Positions 46,444 to 59,800 of a stretch of 64,000 nucleotides of DNA are shown piece by piece. How positions within the stretch are numbered: position 1 is the stretch's first letter; every line of letters begins with the position of its first letter. This DNA comes from Chrysomallon squamiferum (Eukaryota; Mollusca; Gastropoda; Neomphalida; Peltospiridae). The notes beneath the pieces are model-generated. The model was given only the letters and a program-made list of their open reading frames with translations, made no database searches and had not been told where the DNA came from. The DNA is taken from assembly GCA_012295275.1 (NCBI GenBank), contig CM022672.1, positions 15,401,125-15,465,124 of the forward strand, written 5' to 3'. The position numbers and the translations under genes are program-made.

Positions 46444-46544
46444 TCAGTTGAAACCTTGCCAGTCGCTGGCGTCAGAATCTTCATCCCACTCGATTCTGAT
46501 TCTGTGAATTCCACGCTTGAGAGCTGGGGTCCCTTTTCCTTTAC
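46444..46544 (-). CDS. C20orf27-like gene, last coding exon
   Basis: Begins after TATTCACCAG and ends with TGA at 46446-46444. Encodes KGKGTPALKRGIHRIRIEW, an acidic DEDSDASD and the terminal WQGFN. A longer open frame over the same bases (ending ETWIYLFE) is a shadow, since only this frame matches the upstream exon phase and the family. Confidence 0.87.
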
Positions 46545-48856
46545 CTGGTGAATACACAGAATTACAGTAGTAATAATAGTAAAAACAACAACAACAACAA
46601 CAACACATAACGGTAATAGTAGCAGTAGTATAGTAGTAGTCGCAGTAGTAGTAAACAAAATAATAATAATAATAATAAATTATAATAATATATATAACAA
46701 TAATTATAATGATAAAACAATAATAATTATAATAATAATAATAATAATAAATGAATCACAACTTCTGATATACAGCAGTGCTTATTGTAACAAAAAGCTT
46801 GAACATATCTTATTTGTTTCAAAGTGAATTTTACTTTCTTTCCTTTTCACTTTTCTTAGTTGTTGTTGTTAACAAAAATGAATGACAATAATTTCAATGG
46901 AACTGTCATTACACCATACACACGACACCTCTTAATTTACAAAAGGAAATAAATTATAAAATAAACTCATACCCAATCATAATAAATCACAGACAAAACA
47001 AAAATAATAATAGTTCTATTTATTTGTTATTACACTAAAAGAAAAAAAATAACAGAAACCTCTCAGGCTTTTTAATTATCCACAAAACTCATTGTTATAA
47101 ACAAAGATCAGCATCCTGGAACAAATAGAACAATCTGTAAGATGTAATTAAGTTGTTTCTTTGTTAACAGTATATTCAAAGAAAACATCCAGACTGGAAG
47201 GAACACTGACCCCAGCTGACTGGTTGCCTGCACTTCACAGACAAAACCAAATATTTTACAAAAGCTACAAATCTATGAAAGGTCAGAGTTGTCTTTTAAG
47301 GACAAATCCTTTAAGCTCTCTGGATGAATCTCATCGATAATGCAAATGGTTTAATGCATTTCATGTACATCAGAAGACAACACTAACAGTGAAAGTCAAT
47401 GGTCTCTGCATGATGGCATGTCCATTAGTATGTCCATAAACAACACATACTCCCATAAGTATAATGGTCATGTTACTAATAAAATATTTCCACTTTCAGT
47501 ATTAGTAAGAAATCTTAAGTGTACTTTTGGAGAAATAAATTTACATAATTTCAAGTTACTTTTTACTTCCAATTTTAATTGATAACAAAGTACAATAAGA
47601 AAAAAGAATACATGTATTCTTGACATCAAAGACCAAAGATACTTCTAGTGATTACAGAAAAAAAATGCATCTATGGGTCTACCACATACACAGTGATGTC
47701 ACCACTTAAGTTGAAAGGGGTAAATCTGCAGCTAGAAATTTGTATCAGCATTATTTTATTGTTGCCATACTTTCTGCTATTAGTTAAAACAACAAAATAA
47801 GTTTAAATAATTAGACTATTTATTCATTTTTAAATCATTTAAGAAATATTAAGTTTTGATCTATGGCAACAATGAAATCAATATGTGTGAATCAGTTACT
47901 GTTGAGTGCAATGTGCTACTACATAAAACAGTTAATTTCTTTTAGTTTTTATCTTATTTAGGACTGCAGGATAAAACATATATTCAGTTTAATCAAACTT
48001 ATTTCTAAACTATAGACCTATTCCATACAACTGATGTGTCATATTTTAAGCATACCTTTAACATTATTTATTCATACTGATTTCATTGTTGCCTTAATAT
48101 TTCTGAAATGTTTTCAAAATGGTCTTTTAAGATCTAAACAAATAACTGAACACTGAAGACATAATATCTAAACAAGTATATACAGTTCCATCCAGTACAC
48201 ATACATACACACAAACCAGTATGTATTGGTTAGATACGTGTGTAAATGATTCTAACTTTGTCAATAAATTAAGAAAAAAAATAACATTTATTATATTTAA
48301 GTTTATGGATGAATAATTACTGAATAAAACTGAATACATGTCATATATCACTAATCCAGCAGGATGCCACTGTAAAAGAATCTTTGTTTCCCAAAATATT
48401 TGTAGCCCCAGGGGAAATGAATGTGTTCCTAGCCACAAACACTTGTTTACTCTCCATACATGGAGGAACTAATAGTTGGTTAACATTAGTTCCCCATGCT
48501 TCATGTTACACAATTAGGGTGGAATTTTCAGATGGGTTTACATATTTTTAAAAATTATTTTCCTCAATATTTTCACACCAGAACTAACTGTCCTCATTAT
48601 TTTGATAACTGGAAATAAGAATTAGAAAAAAGCTGCAGAAGAGGGGCAGGAGATTATCCAAGCCTGACTGACTTTCCTCTTTTAAACCACTGACTGTCCT
48701 AATGTTAAATGACAAATAAACAAAAATGCATATTCAGTAGAAATGTATACTTTTATCATATGTGTATGCACAGGGTGAGAATATATAGATCATAATTAAG
48801 AGAATAAACTTTTATTCAAATGGTTGCACAGATTCTCATTCTCTTTCATTTTCTCT

Positions 48857-48917
<61 letters not shown>

Positions 48918-50864
48918 CACTCACTCACTCACTCACTCTCTAACGATCTGGCTTTTATTCTGTGTATGTATGCACTGTGGTAGCTTCAACAGAGTAACAG
49001 TGATGTAGGAGTCCATCTTCTACTGAATAGCATTTGGCAGTCTTGTTCATTTCTTCAGTCACATAGACCAAGATCTTGAGATAATCTGTGTCTTCCATTT
49101 GGGAGCTTCAGGTTAGACAGGGAGTAACATTATAGAAAATTTCAAAATTTCCTTTATTCACTGAAACCACTGACAAAGTTAAAAGTCACCAGATTACAAC
49201 AACAAATGTTTGCAAGTAATGTCAACAGTATTTAAGCAGCAAAAAAACACCAAAAAAAGTTCATGTGGTAACCAAGGAAAATTTGAAATAATGTTAGCCA
49301 AAATTTGTGCTTGATTACTGATAAAACTGGATTACTGATTGACTGCCAGATAAGTGATGGTTGATCTGCACTCAAAATACAACACCATGTTTTTTGCTCA
49401 ACACAAACTGAAATTCTTGTTCAAAACAGATATGCAACAATTCATTTTAAATATAAATAATTAGTGAATAAGAAACAAAACAAAAACAATAATAATAATA
49501 ATAATTAAAAAAATGTATTAACAAACATAATTACTTAAAAAATTTTTTTAAATGATCTTCATTAAAATTATTACTAAACAACCTTTAACATTGTAATTTT
49601 ATGAACATATTAATGAAATAAATTTGAAAAAATTTGATGCAAAACAAAATATAAAAAAAAGAAATTATTATATTTGTACAGCACTGTATTTTATTTCTCT
49701 ATCTGTTAGCATGACACAACTATTTAGTTTAGTACTAATCAAACTTTTTTTGTACCAACAAAAATATGAACTAATGTATTAACAAACATAATTACATAAT
49801 AAAAAATATATATACATAAATTTAAAAAATTATTCTTGGTTAACTGTTATTACTAAACAACCTTTAACATTATAAATATATAAGCATATTAATGAATTTA
49901 ATTTGAAAAAATTCGAAAAAGCATAAAAAAATATAAAAAAGAAATAATAATATTTGTAGAGAACAAAAATTACTGACTAAACTTTAGCATTATCACATTT
50001 TTTTAAACAGAATTTTGTCTGATAAATAACATTTATTCAAGCTGCTGTTTGTTATTAACATAATATATTATTTAATTATTTAGTTAGTAAGTTTTCTTTA
50101 TGGGGTGTGAGGTTTTGCTCCTTTTTTTTTGTGATTTTGTTTTGTTGTTTTGGGGGGTTTTTCTGTTTGATTTTGTTTGTTGTTTTTTGGGGGGGGGTTT
50201 TGGTCTTTTGTTATTATTTTTGATTTTAATTTTTATTTATTATTCTTGTTATTATTATTATTATTATTATTATTTTCTTTTATTTTTTTACTTATTTATT
50301 TATTTGTTTTTTCATGCTAGGTACTTCTTTATTTGATTTATTGGTGAAATAGTATTTAACCGGATACATAGTTGTTAGCAGAAACCAAAAAAATCAGTTC
50401 GTTCAAAATGAAAAACTTGTCCAGACATCTCAGCTGTGTAGAATACAGCAGACTAGCAATTACAACAAAATCTGTCATCATTAATACAGTGCATCAATGA
50501 GTACCAAGCCACTTTAAGCCAGATATAACTTGTGACATTCCCGTAAATATCTTTTCAGCAGTTATGGAATTGAACACAGCAGAAATGGAGCAGTATTTTA
50601 GGAAACGTTGGTGACTCTGTGGGTGAATTCACAATGTTTTTCTGACTCAGTGTCCCGTCCCAGCCCTCTCTCTTACTTTCCACTTCTGCCTCTAAATCCC
50701 TTCTTTTTCTCTCACAATTATTCTTCTGGTATAATAAACATGTAAGAGTGAAAAAAATGGGGGTTTAAGACATGAATACGCCTATTGATATGAAATTAAG
50801 GCCAAACTTTATTATAAATATAATAATAGAATAATTTTTTCTTTCAGTTATTTATGATATATTA

Positions 50865-50898
<34 letters not shown>

Positions 50899-53800
50899 TT
50901 ATTATTTTTTAAATAATGACATGCAATACAAAAAGTTCCCCCAACAACAAACAATAACTTTAACTTGGCCTAATATCACAAAAAACAATTATCAAGAACA
51001 ATGAAGATGAAATCATACTTTGAAGATTACATTAATACAGAAACAATCAATAGACAAAAAGACATTTGTAAAAACATTCAGAAAAAAAATTAACAATTTA
51101 CATAACATTTATAAAAACTATTAATCTTCAAAATATTCAGCATAACAAAAAAAAACTTGCTTAGAAATTATACAATTCACATCCCTGCTGTTAAAGACCC
51201 ATACACCCACATACATTTTTAAAACCCGGTAGACTTAATGACATTCAGCTTGTCTTGACCATCATATTCAGAGGCTTTCAAATAACATTAATGAGCAGTA
51301 AAAATATTATTTTTAGTGCATTAGCAAAACTGGGAGTCTATAAATGGAAGGATTATTCCTGTACATCTGATAATTAGCAGATGTACATGACAGTCAATTG
51401 TGCTTTTGGCTATCAGGAATATTCATGATAGGTTTCAAAGACAAACATATTATATTAACTAAATCAGAATATCTAACAAGTCGCTGAAAGAAACAAGAGT
51501 AAATGGTTCACTAAAACAAATAAAAGAATACTGTTTACTAACAGGCACAAGATGATACTGTATATTAACAGACAGAAAAATATTGTTTAGCAGTGGACAC
51601 AATACAGTTTACCAAAACACATGTAAGGATACTGTACTAACAGATACAAGATGATACTAACTGTCACAAGTGACAAGATGTCAGGTTTACTAACAGGAAT
51701 ATAAGAATAGCATTTACTAGTAAGACACAAAATAATACTGCTTACTAATTTAGTAGTTAGACACAATATTCTTCAATAACAGGCCCATGAAAATATTTTT
51801 TCTAATAGACAAAAATGAATGTTTGCTAACAGACACCTGGAGGTATAATTTACTAATAAATATAGAAAACAATGTTTACTAACAAGTGTAAATGTATTAA
51901 CAAAACAAAGATGATAAACATACACAAACTCATAACATTCTAAAATATGTGCAACCAATAACCTGCTTTTTGTTTTCAACGTAACAAGTCTAGTCATTAA
52001 AAATACTCTGAAACCAAGACAGACACTGAATAAAAGAATGAATATTTGATTCAAAATATGCTCCCTTACTTCTGTATAGACATTTCAAAATGTTTTCTAT
52101 CTCCATCTATACCAGTATGGGGCTCTATGCTATATTAGATAAAACAGATACAGAATAATTATGTCCAACAGAGAATCTTAATGACTGCTGTCAGTTGTTG
52201 AAAGCTCAGGCAATTACAATGGGAGCTGTGATCAGATGCCTGGACTGATTGAAGCCCTATTGGAAAAAAGTGAGTACATCATTTCAACATGGACAAAGGA
52301 CTAACTTCCACATCCCAATTATTTGATCCACTGATAGAACAGCTCGTGTAGAATTGTGAGATTGTTCTTCTCAGTTATTTACTCGCAGACTTTATTTGTC
52401 TGCCACAACTGTTCAATATAACCCATTCATTATTCCAGCAAGCTGCCACTTAAATAGCACGTGAAAATGTCAGATGGTCAGTTAACCCAAATAAATGCTT
52501 CTGAATGCAAATGAAACAGAAAAGTCTGATTAACAGCAAAACAACAACAGAATCAACAATAACAGTAAAACAGAAAACAAAACTTTATCAGTTAATCAAT
52601 GGAATGGATTTTGAAAACAATCTTTTTTGGCAGAGGTTTTCTTGTAAAATTATGGAAGACTTTGATACTGGATTTTGAAAAAGATATATAACTTAAAAAT
52701 AGAAATATTCTATTTTTAACATTACCACAAACAATATAATGGTCAAATGTTATAATAAATATATTTAGGATGATTTTGATCAATGAACTGTAGGTCTATG
52801 GAGTTGTGAAAACAGACTACTATAATGATCACTGTGGACTTTATAAAACATTTTTAATTTGAAGACAGCATCAAAAATTAACAAACAAAATTTAACTGTG
52901 TTTTTTTTTTTGCAAAACAAACATATTTTTAAGAAGTTATTAAACAAAAACATTTTTTAATTTTACAAAACAAACCTAATTTTTGAAGCTGCAGACCTAA
53001 GAAGTAATAGATATACTAAAACAAATTCTATTTTTAAAACAAGCTAAAAAGATTAAGAAAATAATGAACTGTGGTATTTTAAACTAACTAAATTATTTGT
53101 TTCACATAAACAAAACTAATTATTAAGTTGGCTCGAAAGCGATGACTGCATAAAATAAATGTGTTTTTTAAGACAACCCCATCCACTAAGTGGCAATGCT
53201 GCTTTCCTATAAAGCCGACACTGTTCTTGTTTACAAGATTCCAATCAGCAGTCAGTAACTTCAGTGAACTACAAGAAAGTCAGTTGTTGAAACTCTCACA
53301 CTTCAGAGTTCTTAGAACCAATTTGAACATCAAATAACTTGTAATTATTCCTAAAGATACCAGAGTTCAGTTACCTCATTAGAGATGTATCTCACTCTTT
53401 TCTTAACGACTGTAAACAAATATAGAATAGTTTGGTCTAAATTAAGATATACAGGTTTACTTCAACACTGTTTCTCTGAAAGAGTATTTCTTTATGCACC
53501 ATAATTTTTATTTTATTTTATTAATTTTTTTTATCTAAAAAGTATACCTTATTAAATATAAAAGACAAAATACTCTTCTTATATTTGTAAGATAGCATTC
53601 ATTTTATTATCTAAAATGAATAGGTATCATATTCTTTAACACACACATATATGCATCTTTGCAGACATACATATCTGCATACATTCGTAGATGTATGCAT
53701 AGAGTACACATCATTATAAAACTGTTTATAGCTAACATAAATAACATGACAAATACCTTTTCAAAACACATTAGTGTTTTTTTACATCATACATATTTCA

Positions 53801-56800
53801 TTTATAAGTTACCTAAATAGTTTATTCTCACATGTGCAAGTTATGTGTGTTGTCTTGGACATGGGAGAAAGTTTAAAATGTTTTCTTCATGTGGTAAGAA
53901 GCCACTCAGCTGTTGCAAATGCTGAAATAGCTTTGACGTGAAAACTCATCATTTCAGCTTTTTATCATAAATTGAATAACTTCGAGTAATAAAGTCAAGT
54001 GCTTTCAATTACAGCAATACTATTAAAAATAAATGCAATCAGCAAGTGTAATGCTGTAAATGCAACATTTAATAAGCACCTGAACATTTTTTGGCTTCCT
54101 CGAGCAGATTTTAGATGAAAAAACAAACTGTTTTGAAGACTGTCTTTGAAGTGTTTGGTTTTTACTAAAATAAAATAAAAGTCTTGATATGTGCACAATG
54201 CAATAACTATTGTTTGATTTTCTGTAACAACTACAAAGGATTGGGTATTACTTACTGGATGCCACAGATATCAGGATCAATACTCGTCTGTGCACTGTCT
54301 GGGCTATTTCATTTAAATATTACTTTAGCACCAGTTTACCAAAGGCCATGCCCTGCATTTTCATTTATATAGGCCAGCACAAATAAAAGATTAAAAAAGA
54401 GTAACATGTGAAGTGATGACTTCAGGTTTCTTCACTTATAACATCAGAAAAATATGCTCTTTTAAAATACGTTGTTACATATTCATTCGTGGAAACTAGA
54501 AATCTGTTATTTCTTCTAGTCAAGAATAGCTGTCAAAACTGACAGAAAATTAGTTTTACAAATCACTCCATGAAAAATGATATGAACTGACCAAAAATGA
54601 TGGCTTGTATCAGCTTATGGGTTGATAAGCTGTGATAAAATATAACCCAAATGTCAGCACAATTTACAAAGATGGAGATATTAATCTTTCCTGCTGCTAA
54701 ATGTAGTTTTCTGATACGGATACATATTAATAGTTGTTTGATATGTTGCTACAGTGATAAGGATAAGAGCTAATTAACACAGAAACAACATGTCAGTCTA
54801 GGCAGACTGCAGTATCTTCAACAAGATGTCAGATGTTGTAAATGAAACCCCAATAAAATCTGTTTCTCGTTATGTTAAGAAATACATTGAATTGTTGATA
54901 TACAAGTCAATAAACAAACATGAAAACCATGGGCCTGGTGTCTTCCCATCTGGTTGAATTCCTAGTTCGTCTAATTCCCAATTCATCGAAATGACTTGTC
55001 TAGCCAAATTATTATTATTATTATTTAATCTGGTCATTTCTAATTCATCAACATTTCCTTTCTGTTAAAAAACAACAACAAAAAAAAAAAAAAAAAAAAA
55101 AAATCCTAAATTTTATGCTTTTATGGTCAGTTATAAACACATTTCATTAAACATGCATCACAGAGAAAATTTTAGATTTGTGGTTTATTATTATAACACT
55201 GTACCTATTACTTTACTTATTGAAACATCAGACACATGTGTTTTTAATATGGTATTTTTTTGATGAATACCTTCATTTTTAATTATTTACATTCAACTAC
55301 ACTCAGTACATGAACTATTTCAGTATTTTCGTATTTGAATACTGTATGCGATAAGTGATATCCATATTTCCAATCGTTAAGTGAAATATCAGTAAGCAGG
55401 AGACTAATTTACATAGAATTAAGATAAAAAACAGTGGTTACGTTCTTCACGATTGAAATTTGACATAAAAAGAAATAAAACGGCAATTCAGACATGTTTT
55501 AATAGACCATAGATATTAAACAAACAGTAAATCATTTATAAATAAATTTTACAAATACTTTAAGAAATAATTATATGCTGCTGATTGTGGGTTTATTTTT
55601 GTCAGTTTTGGTTCCATTTAAGATATCGTATTTTGTTTCTAAAATTATTGTCTTCCATTTCTTTTTATCATAATTTTCGCTGGTGTACTTTTATTTGTTT
55701 TGACATATTGAAATGGTAAATTACAAAAGGGTTAAGTCTAAATGGAAACAAAAGAGACAAGACAATCTGAACACCACATGTACGTATGACGTCTCAAAGT
55801 CAACTGATCAACATAGCTTATGGAAGCTTATGAATGGAAGCGAAAAATGAATGAAAACGGACTTAAACACATGCATTGTACTCATTTTTGTATCATTTAT
55901 TTCAAGCAATTAACTATTAAATTTCTATTTATATAATTTGTAAAAAAAAAAAAAAAAAGATCGTTAAAGCAGGATATCGTTAAGTGAGGTATTACTATAT
56001 CTGTACAATAATAATCAGTTTCCAAATGATCTGGAACAGTTCATTATAATGACTGAGGTAAAAACAAGCATGTAAATAATACCACTGAACCATATTCAGC
56101 CTTTCGACAAACTGGGAATTCTTCCAGATGGGTGTAACCTGGCCTGGTTGTACAAATGAGCCAATATACAATGATACCAAACTGGGGTATGAATACACAA
56201 ATGAATAACTATTTGTTTAAGGACGTTATAAATATTCTATTATTAACTGCTGTGAACAAAACATGTTTCTTGTACAAGAAAGTAACTGCCACGACACCAT
56301 GGCTACTCAGTAATTTTTGGTTAAGGCTCAGGTGTTCAACTTGAGAGCACAGATGAGTACTGTTTTATAAAACTACTTGAAAATAATCCTGATCCGAAGA
56401 TGAAAGCATGAACTATACCAAACATTAACAAAAACACTATTGAAAATATTAAAAACAGCACATGGCAGACAAATTTATCATCTATGTACAAAGATGGCAG
56501 TGGTATATAAAGGTTGTTTATGACGCAGGAAATATGAATATATGCACAACTCAGTATTACTAAAATGCTACTTAATATCTGAATCAGTGAGCAGAGCCAT
56601 GAAAGACAAGAATCAGCATGGTATTTTGCTAAATTACTATGCACAGGAGAGTGAAGAAATAAAACAGGCACATAAAGAGGATTGATCTTGCAATATTAGA
56701 CTTCTGTTTTTAGAACAAAGTAAAGTCCACTCTAGACAGATCAGATAGATTATTGTCTATTTACGAGAGAAAAAAATAATTTTTATTTTTTTAAAAGCTG

Positions 56801-59800
56801 AACAGTTGATTATATATGTACAAAGGTAATCATCAAATGTATCAATGAACAAGAAGATATGGATTTATTAATTGTAACTAGAAAAATTAGCTTTAAATGA
56901 AAGACCTGTTTGTAAATCTTTATTTTAAACTAATCTTAGCTTACTACTCCTCTAATTATCCAGACTACTGAAGACTTAAAAGTCATGGTTTAATTCTGCA
57001 CCTGCCAGTTATCTTTGCCTTGATAATAATAAACCAGCATACTGGTGTTTTATGCAGACTTCAAGGAAAAGTTCTGTGAATATTATTTATCAAAACAAAA
57101 ATAATAATAGAATAAAAAAGTAACCATAGCAATATAATGTAGGTCTGACATTTCTGTCTCAAACTGAAAGACACTGAACAATAAGCATATATATTTTATA
57201 TTATAATGTATTTGACTTGTCCACTCAAACTGCAAGACAGAAGATAAAAAAGAGGAACAAATGTATGTGTAGCTGCAACAAATACAATGCAAGACACTGA
57301 ACAATCCTGACAACAACAACTTGGTTCAATAAATCGATAAGCACACAAATTCTAATCATATTAATTCAGTGCCCACCTAAGTTCATGACTCCAGTAGAAA
57401 TCGTAATGATTTTATCAACAAGACAGTGTTGATTTCTTTCCGAAATGATCAGCAGACATTTCCTGGTATGCTAATCAAACAAATTAAAGAGTCAAGTTTA
57501 AGGTAACTCCCATCCATCTTAATCAGTGTAATCCTGAAAGAGTATTAGTTTTCATTTCCAACGAGAATTCAAACAGTCAATTACGTTTACCTCAGAACAT
57601 TTCATTATAAGAATTAACAGCATCCCAAAGGTTCTGCTTAGACCTAATAAATATTACAATGTTTGTACAAGATCAAAATTTCTGTAATCTAGGAGTGAGA
57701 AAATCATGTTGTAAAAATACCATTAATTTAATACATGTATGTAATAAAAGGATTTATAGAAAAAAATAATTTAAAAAAGTCATAATATAAAGCAACTAAA
57801 TTATATAATGTGTTTATTTTATTGAAATATGCTTGAAAATTTAAAAATAATAGGTAATAACAATAACAACAACAAATTTCCAAGATTAAATCTCTATAGT
57901 TTCTTTTCTGAAAGCAATGCTGTTTCTTGCTGAACTGACACTGGTCAGAAATCCTGCAAATGACTTGTTTTGCATGTTAATCTCTGGTGACTACTTGTAA
58001 AAGGAGTTGTAACAGAATCTCTGGTATCTCATGGCGCACTTTAATCATTACAGTATGACACCAGGCTGTGTTCTCTTTCTACCCACAGTTCAAAACAATA
58101 CAGTTATTATGGGTTATCAATTCAAGAATAATTAACAAATTAAGCAGTTCTATCCAAAAAGAGATAATACAGCTCAGAAAGTCTCATTAATGAAGAGACT
58201 AACTGAGTAACACCCAAGCATGAAAACACAGTCTGGTACTGGGTGTGATTCTATGGTCATAATAATAATAAAAGAGTATTATAAACCAATCAGTGTAAAA
58301 AGCTGATTTATAATACATCAGTGATCAATAGTGAAGAGGTTAATGGCAAATGAGGGTAATTTTGTTTATAGATCTTCAAAATATTTTACATCAGTATAAT
58401 TAGATTTCATTAGCAATGAACAAAAATCTTAACACAGTCATATTGTTGCCAGTTATTATTAATTCTGCTGATAACAAGAAAGAAAGTGGGAGAAAACAAA
58501 ACCCAAGTAGCAGCAGTGTAGTAGAAAAATTCATTACTGTGGGTCAATTTGTCAGCCTGTCAAACTGTTGATTTAACATCTAAAACCCAATTAACTCTTT
58601 TTATGCCAACACTCCTGGAGTAACTTTTTGGTATAATACTGACAAGGACAAATAACAATATGTATGTTGGGGGACCATTTTTTTTTTCCCATCATTAATG
58701 TTTGTGGTTTCACTGAAATTATCTGAATTAATACACAAACAACATGTCAAATTTTTTAAACTTATCTTTTAATACATTTAGATGTCATACAACAGACACT
58801 GATGATCTATGTATCTATGACATTCACTAACAATCAGTAAAGTATTGTCTAAGTGGAGAGATATCTGCCAGAATAAGCAATCCATTTGATTAAGACAAGA
58901 CTAAGTAAACCTCTGGCTATCACAGATTTCTGCAGACTGTGTGGAACATTATTTATTTTGCAGGTTATACAGCTTCTATCCTGTTTGATGTGAAAGATTA
59001 TTGACCATTTATGGAGCTAGCTTGAGACCAGAGGTGACCCACATTTCTGGATTTTCTGGGTTCTGGACCAAGGCTTAATACACATATAAAATATACAATA
59101 GAGCAAAGAGCAAAATTGGATTTAACTAATTATTACACTTGTAAAGCCAGTTTTCTGGAGGCCAGTAAACGTTCTGGTATCTGAATGGAAAACTAATTAT
59201 ATTTAAGAGGTATTATTAAAAGTAACTACTAAACTGTTTTTCTTTATTGAAATATGATCATTAGAAAAAGAAATAGAAAAACGCACGCACGCACACACAC
59301 ACACACATATTATATTATTTATCTATCTCTGTAATAATTTCAGAAAATTGGAGCAAGTAAAAAATATCATTTACATGTGGATTCCTTTGTTTTTTAAAAT
59401 AAAAACCAGTTATTTCTCAGAACCAGATTCAGAATTTTTTGAACTGGGAGAGGTTGAAGGCAACCTAGTTATTACTAGTACCGCATCATATATCATTTCT
59501 TGATAAACTTATCTTTATTATTTACAAATATTTTTATCTGTGTATTTTTGGAATGATGAGGAATTTGTGTCTGGGTTTCTATTTATCACAGTTACAGCAA
59601 GTCATGATGTCACTGTGATTAATCAAAGTGACAAATCACTTCCTTTCACTTGTTGAATTACAAACAAGTTAAAATGGGTAGCCTTCACTTTTAGTAGCAG
59701 CTCTCTGACAGTCATGAATTAAACATCAGAAGGATTATTTTTTTTACATAAATGTGTTGATGTATTGCAAGCAAAACATGAACTAAATAATGAAAAAAGT

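Noticed and set aside
46344..46658. 104-codon minus-strand frame ending ETWIYLFE
   Set aside because: It overlaps the last C20orf27-like exon in another frame, lacks a phase match to the upstream exon and begins in a trinucleotide repeat.
54930..55060. Internal similarity around AATTCATCGAAATGACTTG / AATTCATCAACATTTCC
   Set aside because: It may be a fragment of a dispersed repeat, but no boundaries or second full copy are visible in this window.
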